Below, piece by piece: positions 27,460-37,466 of a stretch of 64,000 bases of DNA (within the stretch, counting starts at the first letter, position 1; every line of letters begins with the position of its first letter). The notes beneath the pieces were generated by a model. It was given only the letters and a program-made list of their open reading frames with translations, was not told the DNA's origin and did not search any database. The stretch is from Oxalobacteraceae bacterium. Lineage in GTDB: Bacteria > Pseudomonadota > Gammaproteobacteria > Burkholderiales > Burkholderiaceae_D. The stretch is taken from the NCBI GenBank assembly GCA_021151485.1, contig JAGKXB010000001.1, positions 1 through 64,000 of the forward strand, written 5' to 3'. Both the position numbers and the translations under genes were made by a program.

Positions 27460-27990
27460 TCATGACAACGGCAAAATACGTTTAAAAATGCCGTCCTTGT
27501 CGATGAAATGATGCTTCAACGCCGCCAACACGTGCCCACAAACACTTAATAACAAAGTCACGTTGAGCCAATAATGCACGTCTTTTAGCAACACTTTCAA
27601 TTCCGGATTCGGCTCAATCAGCACCGGCAAAGGGATCACACCTAAATACACGACCGGCACGCCTGCAGCCAAGCTGTAAAAATAACCAGAAACTGGCACT
27701 GCAAACATCAACACATACAACACCGCATGCAGCGCACTAGCAGCGCTTTGCTGCCACTTTGTCATTCCAGACGGATAAGCAGGAGCAGCATGACACAAAC
27801 GCCACAATAAACGCACGCAAGCCAATCCAAGAACCGTCACGCCCAACCATTTATGCCAGGAAAAATAACGCACCTTGGTGGGCGTCAACCCAGGAATATC
27901 CGTCATCGTGACGCCCAATGCGAATGCCGCTACGATCAAGACGGCGATTAGCCAATGTAACAGCATGGAAAATTTGGTATAGCGCTGCAT
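27460..27990 (-). CDS. Cytochrome b561 family membrane protein
   Basis: A di-haem inner-membrane electron carrier of 176 residues with four predicted membrane helices. The ATG at 27990 follows GGGGAG; the ATG at 28005 overlaps that binding site and is rejected. Likely haem ligands are histidines in SMLLHW (helix 1), FSWHKWLG (before helix 2), SALHAVLYVLMF (helix 3) and VCGHVLAALKHH (helix 4). Related proteins accept electrons from quinol or superoxide. The gene is in the minus orientation like the yceI pair, with which the family commonly clusters, but a signalling gene separates them here. It is followed upstream by purB. Confidence 0.9.
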   Translation of the reverse strand: MQRYTKFSMLLHWLIAVLIVAAFALGVTMTDIPGLTPTKVRYFSWHKWLGVTVLGLACVRLLWRLCHAAPAYPSGMTKWQQSAASALHAVLYVLMFAVPVSGYFYSLAAGVPVVYLGVIPLPVLIEPNPELKVLLKDVHYWLNVTLLLSVCGHVLAALKHHFIDKDGIFKRILPLS

Positions 27991-28021
27991 AGCGTGACTC
28001 CCCATAAAAATGGATAAATTC

Positions 28022-29431
<1,410 letters not shown>

Positions 29432-29519
29432 TTACCATTCACAACTCACTACCCATAAGCACCAATAAACATCAATGCTACAATCGCCACCCAACTATTT
29501 TTAACCCGCTATACAACTC

Positions 29520-30128
29520 ATGAAACTCATTGGTTCGCTCGCAAGCCCCTACGTACGCAAAGTACGCATCGTCATGGCCGAAAAAAAACTGGATTACGCT
29601 TTTGTCCTCGAAAACGTTTGGGCCGAAGACACGACGATTCAAGATGCCAACCCCTTAGGCAAGGTCCCTTGCTTGATCATGGAAGATGGCGATGCCATGT
29701 TTGATTCACGTGTCATTGCGGAATATTTGGATACATTAACGCCTGTATGCAAATTATTCCCGTCCTCTGGACGTGAACGCGCCAAAGTGAAATGTTGGGA
29801 AGCGCTGGCTGATGGTGTATTAGACGCAGCGATATTGATACGACTGGAAAAAACCCAGCGCCCGGAAAACTTACAAAGTAACGCCTGGATCAAACGCCAG
29901 ATGAGCAAAGTGGATGCAGGGTTAAAAGCCATGTCGCTTGGCTTAGCTGATGCCCCATTTTTTGTCGGCAATCACTACAGCTTGTCAGACGTTGCGGTTG
30001 GCTGCACCCTAGGTTGGCTGTCATTCCGTTTCCCAGAAATTAACTGGCGGACGGATTATCCCAATCTAGGAAAGCTATTCGATAAATTATCCGAACGGCC
30101 CTCTTTTAAAGAAACCGTACCACAATAA
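29520..30128 (+). CDS. Glutathione S-transferase, YibF-like
   Basis: A 202-residue cytosolic protein with the N-terminal thioredoxin-like domain (MKLIGSLASPYVRKVRIVMAEK, cis-proline in NPLGKVPCLIMEDG, glutathione-contacting FDSRVIAEYL) and an all-helical C-terminal domain ending YSLSDVAVGCTLGWLSFRFP. As recalled, the pattern is close to Escherichia coli YibF, an atypical transferase with low activity. The likely active residue is the serine in ASPYVRK. It is monocistronic: a strong terminator follows. The substrate cannot be inferred. Confidence 0.88.
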   Translation: MKLIGSLASPYVRKVRIVMAEKKLDYAFVLENVWAEDTTIQDANPLGKVPCLIMEDGDAMFDSRVIAEYLDTLTPVCKLFPSSGRERAKVKCWEALADGVLDAAILIRLEKTQRPENLQSNAWIKRQMSKVDAGLKAMSLGLADAPFFVGNHYSLSDVAVGCTLGWLSFRFPEINWRTDYPNLGKLFDKLSERPSFKETVPQ

Positions 30129-30159
30129 AGCAAAATACATACAATTAAAGTACATCAAT

Positions 30160-30195
30160 AAAAAACCCCGTCAAAACAATTTGACGGGGTTTTTT
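30160..30195. terminator. Bidirectional terminator between the convergent GST and peroxiredoxin genes
   Basis: A 15-base perfect stem, AAAAACCCCGTCAAA with TTTGACGGGGTTTTT, closes the 4-base loop ACAA. A and T runs at the two ends allow function on both strands. Confidence 0.93.
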
Positions 30196-30234
30196 ATTAA
30201 TTAAAACCTATAAAACCTAATATCGTTAAGCCAA

Positions 30235-30756
30235 TTAAGCTACTTTGAGCAAAGGCTGACCTGGTTCCCAACCACAAGCTGTCAAACCACCTTGTTGCAA
30301 TGCTTGCAACAAACGCAATGTTTCTTCAGCAGAACGACCAACATTGCTGCTATTGATGGAAACAGATTCGATTACGCCTTCTGGATTCGCAATAAACGTT
30401 GCTCGATGCGAAAAACCTTCTGGTGCCAACACGCCACAGCCTTGTGCCAATTCACGGTTCAAATCGCCGATCAATGGGAAACTCAACTTGCCCAAACCAT
30501 TTTCAGTCCATGCTTTATGGCAATGTACGGAATCAACTGATGCACCAACCAATACGGTGTTCAATTTAGCAAACTCGCTTTGCAATTGATTGAAAGCCTT
30601 GATTTCAGTTGGGCAAACAAAGGTGAAATCCAACGGGTAAAAGAATAATACGACCCATTTTCCTTTTTGATCCGCCAATTTGAATGGAGCAAATTCGCCA
30701 TTTGGCAACAAAACTTCACCTGCAAAATCGGGTAATGATTGTCCTACAGTCAACAT
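30235..30756 (-). CDS. Peroxiredoxin, AhpC/TSA family
   Basis: Reduces hydrogen peroxide and alkyl hydroperoxides. The ATG at 30756 is chosen because AAGGAAAG precedes it and the product MLTVGQSLPDFAG starts like the family; an upstream in-frame start at 30831 adds 25 residues without support. The 173-residue protein has the peroxidatic cysteine in FTFVCPTEIKAF and a second cysteine near the C-terminus in GGLTACGWEPG, consistent with a typical 2-Cys enzyme. No AhpF reductase is nearby, so thioredoxin is the likely reductant. Confidence 0.93.
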   Translation of the reverse strand: MLTVGQSLPDFAGEVLLPNGEFAPFKLADQKGKWVVLFFYPLDFTFVCPTEIKAFNQLQSEFAKLNTVLVGASVDSVHCHKAWTENGLGKLSFPLIGDLNRELAQGCGVLAPEGFSHRATFIANPEGVIESVSINSSNVGRSAEETLRLLQALQQGGLTACGWEPGQPLLKVA

Positions 30757-30878
30757 ACTCTTTCCTTTTAAAAATAAAAACCAAATCAAATTAATTTTTG
30801 ATTCATCAAACTTCACTACAACGTAAAACATTAACGCAAAACACTAGCGAACTTCATGTGGGGGCAAACCCCAAAAAC

Positions 30879-32243
30879 TCAACCACCTGCAACCGTCATA
30901 CTTTCAATCAGGATGGAACCTGTTTGTTTAGTACCGCGCGTTAAGGTATCCGTACCAACGGCCAAGATTTGTTGAAACATATCTTTCATATTGCCCGCTA
31001 TGGTAATTTCTTCCACTGGATACTGAATGATGCCATTCTCCACCCAATAGCCAGACGCACCGCGTGAGTAATCCCCGGTCACATAATTGACGCCTTGTCC
31101 CATCAATTCGGTCACCAGCAAACCAGTATCCAATTTTTTCAGCATCGCCTCGAAATCATCACCAGCTTTGGTTAATGATGAAGTCAAGGACAAATTATGC
31201 GAGCCACCTGCATTTCCCGTCGTTTTCATCCCCAACTTGCGTGCTGAATAGGTGGAGAGAAAATAAGCCTGCACCACGCCATCCTTGACCACATCGCGCT
31301 TATAGGTTTTTACGCCTTCCTCATCGAACGGCGCAGAACCCACACCGCCCACAATATGCGGATCTTCCACAATTTGTATATGAGAAGGGAAGACTGGCGT
31401 ACCCAAGCTATCTAGTAAGAAACTCGACTTGCGATACAACGCCCCCCCCGACACGGCTTGCACAAACGCACCCAGCAAACCCACCGCCAATGGTGCTTCG
31501 AATAACACTGGGCATTTGCGTGTCTCTAAAGTTCGCGCATTCAAACGCGCCAAAGCACGTTCTGCGGCATAGCGGCCTATGGCTTCGGGTTCTGCCAATT
31601 TTTGAGGATCACGGACGGAAGAGTACCAATCATCACGCTGCATTTTGGCCCCCTTACCTGCAATCGGTGCGACAGAAATCGTGTGGCGCGAGTAAGGATA
31701 GCCGCCAATAAATCCACGCGAATTGGCGTGAACAAAATGCGATTGCTGCACATATACGCTAGCACCTTCGCTATTGGTGATGCGCTTATCGACCGCAAAT
31801 GCTGCCGCTTCCGCACGCGTGGCCAACTCAATCGCTTGCTCAACCGAAATCAACCATGGATAACACAATTGCAAATCCTTGGGCTGCATTTCCAACGTAT
31901 CTGCTTCAGGCAAGCCAGCGCAATCATCTTCGGCAGTATACATTGCGATGTTGTAAGCAGCATCGACCGTATCTTTTAACGCTTGAGCTGAAAAATCCGA
32001 GGTACTGGCATTGCCACGTCGCACATGAGGCCGTTTGCCCAACAATACGGTGACACCCATACCTTTATCCTTGTTTTGCTCGATGGTTTCGATTTTTCCT
32101 TTACGAACACTGACGGATAAACCATTGCCCTCACTGAACTCAACAGCCGCATCGGATGCACCTCTTTCTTGCGCATATCGCAACACATCCTGCGCCAGTT
32201 GTCTTAGCTGATCTTGGCTATAAATAAATACAGAGTCACTCAT
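30879..32243 (-). CDS. pmbA: Metalloprotease PmbA/TldE
   Basis: The 454-residue non-metal-binding partner of TldD. The TldD/TldE pair degrades unfolded small peptides and processes some ribosomal peptides such as microcin B17, as well as the CcdA antitoxin. The family patterns are visible: AVEFSEGNGLSVSVRKGKIETIEQNKDKG near the N-terminus, PYSRHTISVAPIAGKGAKMQRD, GTPVFPSHIQIVEDPHIVGGVGSAPFDEEGV, and TGDYSRGASGYWVENG late. tldD is not in this window. It is divergent from yjgA, the same arrangement as in many proteobacteria. Confidence 0.95.
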   Translation of the reverse strand: MSDSVFIYSQDQLRQLAQDVLRYAQERGASDAAVEFSEGNGLSVSVRKGKIETIEQNKDKGMGVTVLLGKRPHVRRGNASTSDFSAQALKDTVDAAYNIAMYTAEDDCAGLPEADTLEMQPKDLQLCYPWLISVEQAIELATRAEAAAFAVDKRITNSEGASVYVQQSHFVHANSRGFIGGYPYSRHTISVAPIAGKGAKMQRDDWYSSVRDPQKLAEPEAIGRYAAERALARLNARTLETRKCPVLFEAPLAVGLLGAFVQAVSGGALYRKSSFLLDSLGTPVFPSHIQIVEDPHIVGGVGSAPFDEEGVKTYKRDVVKDGVVQAYFLSTYSARKLGMKTTGNAGGSHNLSLTSSLTKAGDDFEAMLKKLDTGLLVTELMGQGVNYVTGDYSRGASGYWVENGIIQYPVEEITIAGNMKDMFQQILAVGTDTLTRGTKQTGSILIESMTVAGG

Positions 32244-32338
32244 GGGCTTGGTTTCTTTGGATATAAATATGTGTAAAAACAGTTATGATAGCAGCCGTTT
32301 ACAAATCAGCCTTGTGGCTCTTCATTTTCATTCCCACT

Positions 32339-32947
32339 ATGCCAAATCCAAATAGAGGCGCTTGCGGCTTCCAATCCAACGAATTCGAGCAAGAATATGA
32401 AAAACCATCCAAATCTCAACGCAAACGGGAGATGGCGGATTTACAAAAACTAGGCGCTGAGCTCGTCGCCGAACCACGTGATCGCATCAAGCGTCTTGCC
32501 ATGCCAGAAGATGTACGCGATGCGATTCTAGAATGCCAGCAAATCAAAGACCATGAGGGCCGCCGTCGTCAGCTTCAATATGTCGGCAAAAAAATGCGCA
32601 GCCTGGAACCGGAAGAACTGGCCGTTATCCAAAAAACCATGGATAGCTGGAAAGGTTTATCCAAAGCCGACACCGCTGCCATGCATGCATTGGAACGTCG
32701 TCGTGAAAAATTATTAAGCGATGAAAACGCACTGACGGACTTGTTAAGCCAACATCCACAACTGGATGCCCAACAATTACGCACCTTGATTCGCAATGCG
32801 CGCAAAGAACAAGCTGAAAATAAACCGCCCAAAGCGTATCGTGAAATTTTCCAAATTCTCAAACAATTGCAGGCCAAAACATCCGGCAAACAAGATAAAA
32901 ATGATAGCGAGGAAGACGACGACATGGGAGTAGAAGATGACATCTAA
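32339..32947 (+). CDS. yjgA: Ribosome biogenesis factor YjgA/DarP (DUF615)
   Basis: A 202-residue protein that acts in late assembly of the 50S subunit in Escherichia coli. Family features are PSKSQRKREMADLQKLGAELV near the N-terminus, LPEDVRDAI-like and EGRRRQLQYVGKKMR segments, then a basic helical part and an acidic tail (DSEEDDDMGVEDD). The ATG at 32339 is preferred; the frame also opens at 32285, but those 18 residues are hydrophobic and untypical. No strong ribosome binding site is seen. The last 11 bases overlap the next gene. It is divergent from pmbA. Confidence 0.9.
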   Translation: MPNPNRGACGFQSNEFEQEYEKPSKSQRKREMADLQKLGAELVAEPRDRIKRLAMPEDVRDAILECQQIKDHEGRRRQLQYVGKKMRSLEPEELAVIQKTMDSWKGLSKADTAAMHALERRREKLLSDENALTDLLSQHPQLDAQQLRTLIRNARKEQAENKPPKAYREIFQILKQLQAKTSGKQDKNDSEEDDDMGVEDDI

Positions 32948-33620
32948 TGCTGAAAATTCACTCTTAGACACGCTTGAAATTGAATCCGCACCCAACCCAA
33001 GCGCTGCGGTGATTTGGATGCATGGTTTGGGTGCGGATGGCTATGATTTTGCGCCTATCGTGCAACAGCTCGATCTCAGCCACTGCCCCGCCATCCGCTT
33101 CGTTTTTCCACACGCGCCCAGCATGCCAGTCAGCCTCAATGGCGGCTACGTGATGCCAGCCTGGTATGACCTCTTCAATCAGGATTTGCAAAAACGTGAA
33201 GACGAAACCGGATTACGCGCATCGCAAAACGCCATCGAACAATTGATCGCTAAGGAAAAATCTCGTGGCATCGCAGCTAATCGGATTGTATTAGCCGGGT
33301 TTTCACAAGGCTGTGCCATGGCATTGCAAACAGGATTGCGTCATCCAGAAAAATTGGCTGGCTTGCTGTGTTTGTCTGGTTATGCCCCATTACAACAAAC
33401 CATCGCAACAGAACGCCATCCCACCAATCAGGATACAAAAATTTTCATGGCGCATGGCAACGCCGATAGCGTCGTCCCATTCGCACGCGCACAACAATCA
33501 AGAGACTTATTGCAAACACTTGCGTATCAAGTTGAATGGCATGAGTACACCATGCAACATTCCGTTTGCGAAAAAGAAATTGCCGACATCGGCGCGTGGC
33601 TACAACAAGTATTGAGTTGA
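32937..33620 (+). CDS. Alpha/beta hydrolase, phospholipase/carboxylesterase family
   Basis: A 227-residue serine hydrolase of the acyl-protein thioesterase/carboxylesterase group. It has the oxyanion-hole segment VIWMHGLGADGYDFAPI, the nucleophile elbow GFSQGCAMAL, a later acidic residue near MAHGNADSVVPF and the histidine in EYTMQHSVCEKE. The ATG overlaps yjgA by 11 bases and has GGGAG inside yjgA at spacing 6, so translation is coupled. Natural substrate unknown; related enzymes cleave short-chain esters or lysophospholipids. Confidence 0.92.
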   Translation: MTSNAENSLLDTLEIESAPNPSAAVIWMHGLGADGYDFAPIVQQLDLSHCPAIRFVFPHAPSMPVSLNGGYVMPAWYDLFNQDLQKREDETGLRASQNAIEQLIAKEKSRGIAANRIVLAGFSQGCAMALQTGLRHPEKLAGLLCLSGYAPLQQTIATERHPTNQDTKIFMAHGNADSVVPFARAQQSRDLLQTLAYQVEWHEYTMQHSVCEKEIADIGAWLQQVLS

Positions 33621-33623
33621 GAA

Positions 33624-33707
33624 GTAGGGCGTCAATAAGCGAAGCGCACTGCGCCGTATGATGGCCTGCGATAAAGGTGCAATGCGCTTCGCTTATTGAC
33701 ACCCTAC
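33624..33707. repeat. Long imperfect inverted repeat between convergent genes
   Basis: A 32-base arm beginning GTAGGGCGTCAATAAGCG (33624-33655) pairs with 33676-33707 with only three mismatches around a 20-base spacer. It lies between the stop codons of the esterase and yaeQ. The cruciform-like form and GCGAAGCGCA core resemble a mobile palindromic element, and it could also terminate both transcripts. Confidence 0.8.
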
Positions 33708-33722
33708 CTATACCCCATTTAT

Positions 33723-34256
33723 TTAGCCAAATGCTGTGATATCCACCTGAACAGCGTCATTTCCCTGTGTCACCCAAATTTGGCCGTCTTGTATGGTGCA
33801 TTGCAACTGCATATTACGTTGCGCCAATTTTGACAAAGCTAAGCTGGTTGCTGGAGGAATCGCGTACACCGTCAAATTACGGGCACGGGTTAATTTGCTG
33901 CTGATGCCATTCCACCATATCTGGCTGCTGTTGCTATAACAATAAACCACCACTTGCGCAGCACGGCCACAGGCTTTGAGTAAGCGTTTTTCATCTGGCT
34001 GACCGACTTCTACCCAAAGATCAATCGCGCCAGTTAAATCCTTTTGCCACAAATCTGGCTCATCGGTATCAAACAATCCCTTGGTAAAACTCAATTCGGG
34101 ATGCGCATGCCGAACAAAGGCCAATAAACGCACCATCATGCGCTCATCGGTTTCTGAAGGATGGCGCGCAAGCGTCAGGGCGTGATCCTGGTAATAATGG
34201 CGATCCATGTCCGCAATTTGGACATCGGCTTTAAAAATCGTTGCTTTGAGTGCCAT
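33723..34256 (-). CDS. yaeQ: YaeQ family protein
   Basis: A 177-residue protein of the YaeQ family, which has a PD-(D/E)xK nuclease-like fold of uncertain function and was once linked to RfaH-independent transcription effects. The family pattern is strong: MALKATIFKADVQIADMDRHYYQDHALTLARHPSETDERMMVRLLAF, then DLTGAIDLWVEVGQPDEKRLLKACGRA. The gene is 26 bases downstream of purU on the same strand and probably cotranscribed. Length is normal. Confidence 0.92.
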   Translation of the reverse strand: MALKATIFKADVQIADMDRHYYQDHALTLARHPSETDERMMVRLLAFVRHAHPELSFTKGLFDTDEPDLWQKDLTGAIDLWVEVGQPDEKRLLKACGRAAQVVVYCYSNSSQIWWNGISSKLTRARNLTVYAIPPATSLALSKLAQRNMQLQCTIQDGQIWVTQGNDAVQVDITAFG

Positions 34257-34282
34257 GGAATTTTATGGTGATATTTTAATAA

Positions 34283-35149
34283 TTATTTAAACACCACAGT
34301 TTTATGCGCATTCAATAAAATGCGGTGCTCAACAAACCACTTCACGGCACGTGCCAACACCACGCATTCCACATCGCGCCCAATGGCAGTCAAGGTATCG
34401 GCATCCATTGCATGGTCAACACGCTCGACATCCTGCTCAATAATCGGACCTTCATCCAAATCACTGGTGACAAAATGCGCCGTCGCACCAATCAGCTTCA
34501 CGCCACGTTCATGCGCTTGATAATAAGGTTTCGCACCTTTAAAGCTAGGCAAAAAGGAATGATGAATATTGATCGCCCTTCCCTCCAAAGCCTCACACAT
34601 GGGCGCGGACAAAATCTGCATATAACGCGCCAACACGACCAAATCAATCTGATGCGCTTTAATCAATTCCAGGATTCGTTCTTCTTGCGCACGTTTAGCT
34701 TCAAACGATGCGCCTGTCTCTAATGGCACATGATGAAAAGGAATGTTGTAACTGGCCGCCAATTGTTCAAACTCTCTGTGATTGGAAACAATGGCCGGAA
34801 TTTCCACGTTCAAAATGCCACTCTTGTAGCGGAACAGTAAATCATTCAAACAATGCCCAATCTTGGACACCATCAACATCAAACGCGGCTTGACGTGCGC
34901 ATCATGTAACTCCGCATGCATATTCATGCTGGTGGCCAGCATAGAGAAATCCCGGCGCAGCGCAGCATCCGTCAACGCGGGATCATCGACTGAAAAATGT
35001 ACCCGCATGAAAAAAAGCTGCGACTGCGCGTCGCCATATTGCGCGGAATCCAAAATATTGCAGCAACGATCAGATAAAAAACCCGACACACGATGCACAA
35101 TGCCACGCTGATCAGGACAAGAAAGAGTGAGGATGTATTCCGGGCGCAT
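34283..35149 (-). CDS. purU: Formyltetrahydrofolate deformylase
   Basis: Hydrolyses 10-formyl-tetrahydrofolate to formate and tetrahydrofolate, balancing one-carbon pools and supplying formate to PurT. The 288-residue protein has an N-terminal ACT domain (YILTLSCPDQRGIVHRVSGFL, about 1-80) and a formyltransferase-like domain. The latter contains IVSNHREFEQLAASYNIPF, VVLARYMQILS, the catalytic INIHHSFLPSFKGAKPYYQA and ATAHFVTSDLDEGPIIEQ. All expected catalytic residues are present. It probably shares a transcript with yaeQ. Confidence 0.95.
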   Translation of the reverse strand: MRPEYILTLSCPDQRGIVHRVSGFLSDRCCNILDSAQYGDAQSQLFFMRVHFSVDDPALTDAALRRDFSMLATSMNMHAELHDAHVKPRLMLMVSKIGHCLNDLLFRYKSGILNVEIPAIVSNHREFEQLAASYNIPFHHVPLETGASFEAKRAQEERILELIKAHQIDLVVLARYMQILSAPMCEALEGRAINIHHSFLPSFKGAKPYYQAHERGVKLIGATAHFVTSDLDEGPIIEQDVERVDHAMDADTLTAIGRDVECVVLARAVKWFVEHRILLNAHKTVVFK

Positions 35150-35210
35150 GAATGAAAAAAGTAAGAAAAAGATAAAAAAACAAAGATGATCCGAGATTAT
35201 CTATTAATCC

Positions 35211-35352
35211 CCATCATTCCTAAGGGAGCGATGGCAATACGAAAAAACTTAAAACCGTCGTCCCCGAGTGCTTTAGTCGGGGACCCAGTGACTTTTACCA
35301 ATAAACGAGGAAAGACGCTGGGTTTCCGCCTAAACCCACGGGAACGACGGGG
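35211..35352 (+). repeat. Dispersed intergenic repeat, copy B
   Basis: Same family as 27322-27428: AAAACCGTCGTCCCCGA, the 8-base TCCCC/GGGGA hairpin, GGACCCAGTGACTTT and a terminal AACGACGG. This copy also shares about 40 bases of upstream flank with the copy at 43562-43705, including GCAATACGAAAAAACTTAAAA. It lies between the 3' end of rhlE and the 5' end of purU. Confidence 0.85.
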
Positions 35353-35378
35353 TTAATGAACAATCTCGGAGAGATTGC

Positions 35379-36824
35379 CTAGGTCTTAGGAGTACCACCC
35401 AACAAAACAGCCACCTTATTCTTAGGCTTGGTTTTTGCATCCGATGCAGATACAGCTTCCGATGTAGACGTCGATACAGATGATTGCGCAGGCTCATACG
35501 GTTTTAAAAACCAGGGATCAATTTTTTCTTTGCGTGGCGAATACGCTGACGTAAATTGACTACCACCGCGGCGCTCACGTTCAGGATTGCCCACATGTCG
35601 TGCCAACGATGGCGTAAATCCGACCAATTCTGCTTGAGCTATCGTATGTTTGATCAGCTTTTCAATATCTTGCAGCAAAGCCTGGTCTTTATCCGAATAC
35701 AACGAAATCGCATCCCCGGATGCACCGGCGCGACCGGTACGCCCAATTCGATGCACATAATCCTCGGCGTTATAAGGCAAATCCACGTTGATAACGCAAG
35801 GCAATTCCGCAATATCTAACCCACGTGCAGCCACATCGGTTGCAACCAGCACATCGATATCACCGTTTTTGAATGCATCCAACGCAGCGATACGCTCCAA
35901 TTGGGTTTTATCACCATGAATGGCGGAGGCTTTAATGCCTTCTTGCTCCAAGTGCCTTGCCAAACGTGAAGCACCGATTTTGGTATTAGAAAACACGATC
36001 ACCTGCCGCAAAGCACGGCTGCGGATCAAATGCACTACAACTTGTGATTTTGCTTCTTCTTGCACTTTATAAACAACCTGCGTGACTTTGTCGGCGGTCG
36101 CATTGCTACGCGCCACTTCAATCACCACAGGTGTCGTCAAAAAGCTGTTTGCTAATTTTTTGATTTCACCCGAAAAAGTGGCAGAAAACAGTAAGTTTTG
36201 TCGTTGTTTAGGCAGCAAATTCACAATGCGCTGCAAATCAGGGAGAAATCCCATATCCAGCATGCGATCTGCTTCATCCATCACCAAAATCTGCGTCTGC
36301 GACAAACTCACCGTTTTTTGCTGCACATGATCTAACAACCGACCAGGCGTGGCGATGACAATTTCCACCCCATTACGCAACACCATCGTTTGCGCGGAGA
36401 TATCCACGCCACCGAACAAAACAGCAGAACGCAATGGCGTGTGCTGCGAATAAATCTTCACATTCTCAGCCACCTGCATCGCTAACTCACGCGTAGGCGT
36501 CAAAATCAACGCCCGCACTGGGTGACGCGCAGGTGATGCGCTGGTGTTGGCATGCGCCAATAACAGCTGAATGATGGGCAGAGAAAAACTCGCCGTTTTA
36601 CCGGTCCCAGTTTGCGCTGCACCCATGACATCCCGCCCTTGCAATACGACCGGAATAGCCGCTGCTTGTATCGGTGTAGGATGGACATAAGATTGATCAG
36701 CAAGCGCACGTAAAATTTCGCTAGCCAAGCCAAAATCTTCAAAACGGACAACTGACGTCGATGGCAAAGTAGCCACAACTTGGGCAGAAATAGAATCGGT
36801 AGAATTGGGATGGGTGTCAGACAT
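35379..36824 (-). CDS. rhlE: DEAD-box ATP-dependent RNA helicase, RhlE type
   Basis: An RNA helicase probably acting in ribosome maturation or RNA decay. The start at 36824 (MSDTHPNS) is preferred over 36878, giving 481 residues. Motifs in order are Q motif (SYVHPTPIQAAAIP), I (AQTGTGKTASF), Ia (PTRELAMQ), II (VMDEADRMLDMGFLPDL), III (SATF), IV (VIVFSNTK), V (ATDVAARGLDIAELP) and VI (HRIGRTGRAG). The C-terminal tail is a basic, Ser/Thr-rich low-complexity region of about 90 residues, as is usual for this group. No operon partner is close; copy B of the dispersed repeat follows the gene. Confidence 0.93.
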   Translation of the reverse strand: MSDTHPNSTDSISAQVVATLPSTSVVRFEDFGLASEILRALADQSYVHPTPIQAAAIPVVLQGRDVMGAAQTGTGKTASFSLPIIQLLLAHANTSASPARHPVRALILTPTRELAMQVAENVKIYSQHTPLRSAVLFGGVDISAQTMVLRNGVEIVIATPGRLLDHVQQKTVSLSQTQILVMDEADRMLDMGFLPDLQRIVNLLPKQRQNLLFSATFSGEIKKLANSFLTTPVVIEVARSNATADKVTQVVYKVQEEAKSQVVVHLIRSRALRQVIVFSNTKIGASRLARHLEQEGIKASAIHGDKTQLERIAALDAFKNGDIDVLVATDVAARGLDIAELPCVINVDLPYNAEDYVHRIGRTGRAGASGDAISLYSDKDQALLQDIEKLIKHTIAQAELVGFTPSLARHVGNPERERRGGSQFTSAYSPRKEKIDPWFLKPYEPAQSSVSTSTSEAVSASDAKTKPKNKVAVLLGGTPKT

Positions 36825-37050
36825 GGTATTTTTGGTCTTGCTACCGTTGACTGGGACTTTGACTGACAATGCGAGCATTAAAGTATGTCAATACTGTACT
36901 CACAATCATTCGATATAGATTTCAAAATCAGCAAAATCAACAACTTAGAGACCAGTTTTTCCTCAAGATGGTAGCTGTAAAAACAACACGGCACGATACA
37001 CCAAATTTGCATAAGAGTACATAATAAGCGCATATTCTTGCATTTTGTAT

Positions 37051-37079
37051 TTGACGAGTGGGCAATAACCCGCTATGAT
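37051..37079 (+). promoter_or_regulatory. Sigma-70 promoter of tRNA-Pro
   Basis: TTGACG (37051-37056) and TATGAT (37074-37079) are separated by exactly 17 bases. The expected start near 37086 is almost at the tRNA 5' end. The GGGC-rich stretch before the -10 may be part of the spacer only. Confidence 0.75.
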
Positions 37080-37088
37080 GTTGGTCTT

Positions 37089-37165
37089 CGGAGTGTGGCG
37101 CAGTCCGGTAGCGCACCTGGTTTGGGACCAGGGGGTCCAAGGTTCGAATCCTTGTACTCCGACCA
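37089..37165 (+). tRNA. tRNA-Pro, anticodon UGG
   Basis: A 77-base cloverleaf with acceptor CGGAGTG/TACTCCG, anticodon stem CCTGG/CCAGG around TTTGGGA (anticodon TGG), T stem CAAGG/CCTTG and encoded ACCA. It is the first of two tRNA genes 71 bases apart. Confidence 0.97.
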
Positions 37166-37171
37166 AAAAAT

Positions 37172-37200
37172 AAAATAGGCTGTCTCTGACAGCCTATTTT
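37172..37200 (+). terminator. Hairpin between tRNA-Pro and tRNA-Arg
   Basis: A perfect 13-base stem, AAAATAGGCTGTC with GACAGCCTATTTT, closes the 3-base loop TCT. The T tract is only the four bases of the stem, so it may act partly as a processing signal, leaving tRNA-Arg in the same transcript. Confidence 0.75.
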
Positions 37201-37236
37201 GCATTTACCCTCATAGATTTACTGCAGTGCACGATT

Positions 37237-37313
<77 letters not shown>

Positions 37314-37362
37314 AATTCCCTTCGTCGTTACGCCATCCATAATGGCGCATCATGGCAAAAAT

Positions 37363-37399
37363 AAAACAGGGCTTGCGGTATAACAGCAAGCCCTGTTTT
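37363..37399 (+). terminator. Rho-independent terminator after tRNA-Arg
   Basis: AAAACAGGGCTTGC and GCAAGCCCTGTTTT form a 14-base perfect stem with a 9-base loop. It also lies close to the 3' end of the minus-strand cysteine-rich gene and could work for both. Confidence 0.88.
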
Positions 37400-37466
37400 G
37401 CCAACAAACTTAATTTTAAAATCTTAGTTTGGTTTAAATATTGCTTTTATATCAAATCATTCAGCG

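Noticed and set aside
37314..37466. Attachment-site duplicate of the tRNA-Arg 3' end
   Set aside because: No repeat of the T-arm or acceptor sequence was found in the following bases, and no integrase is present.
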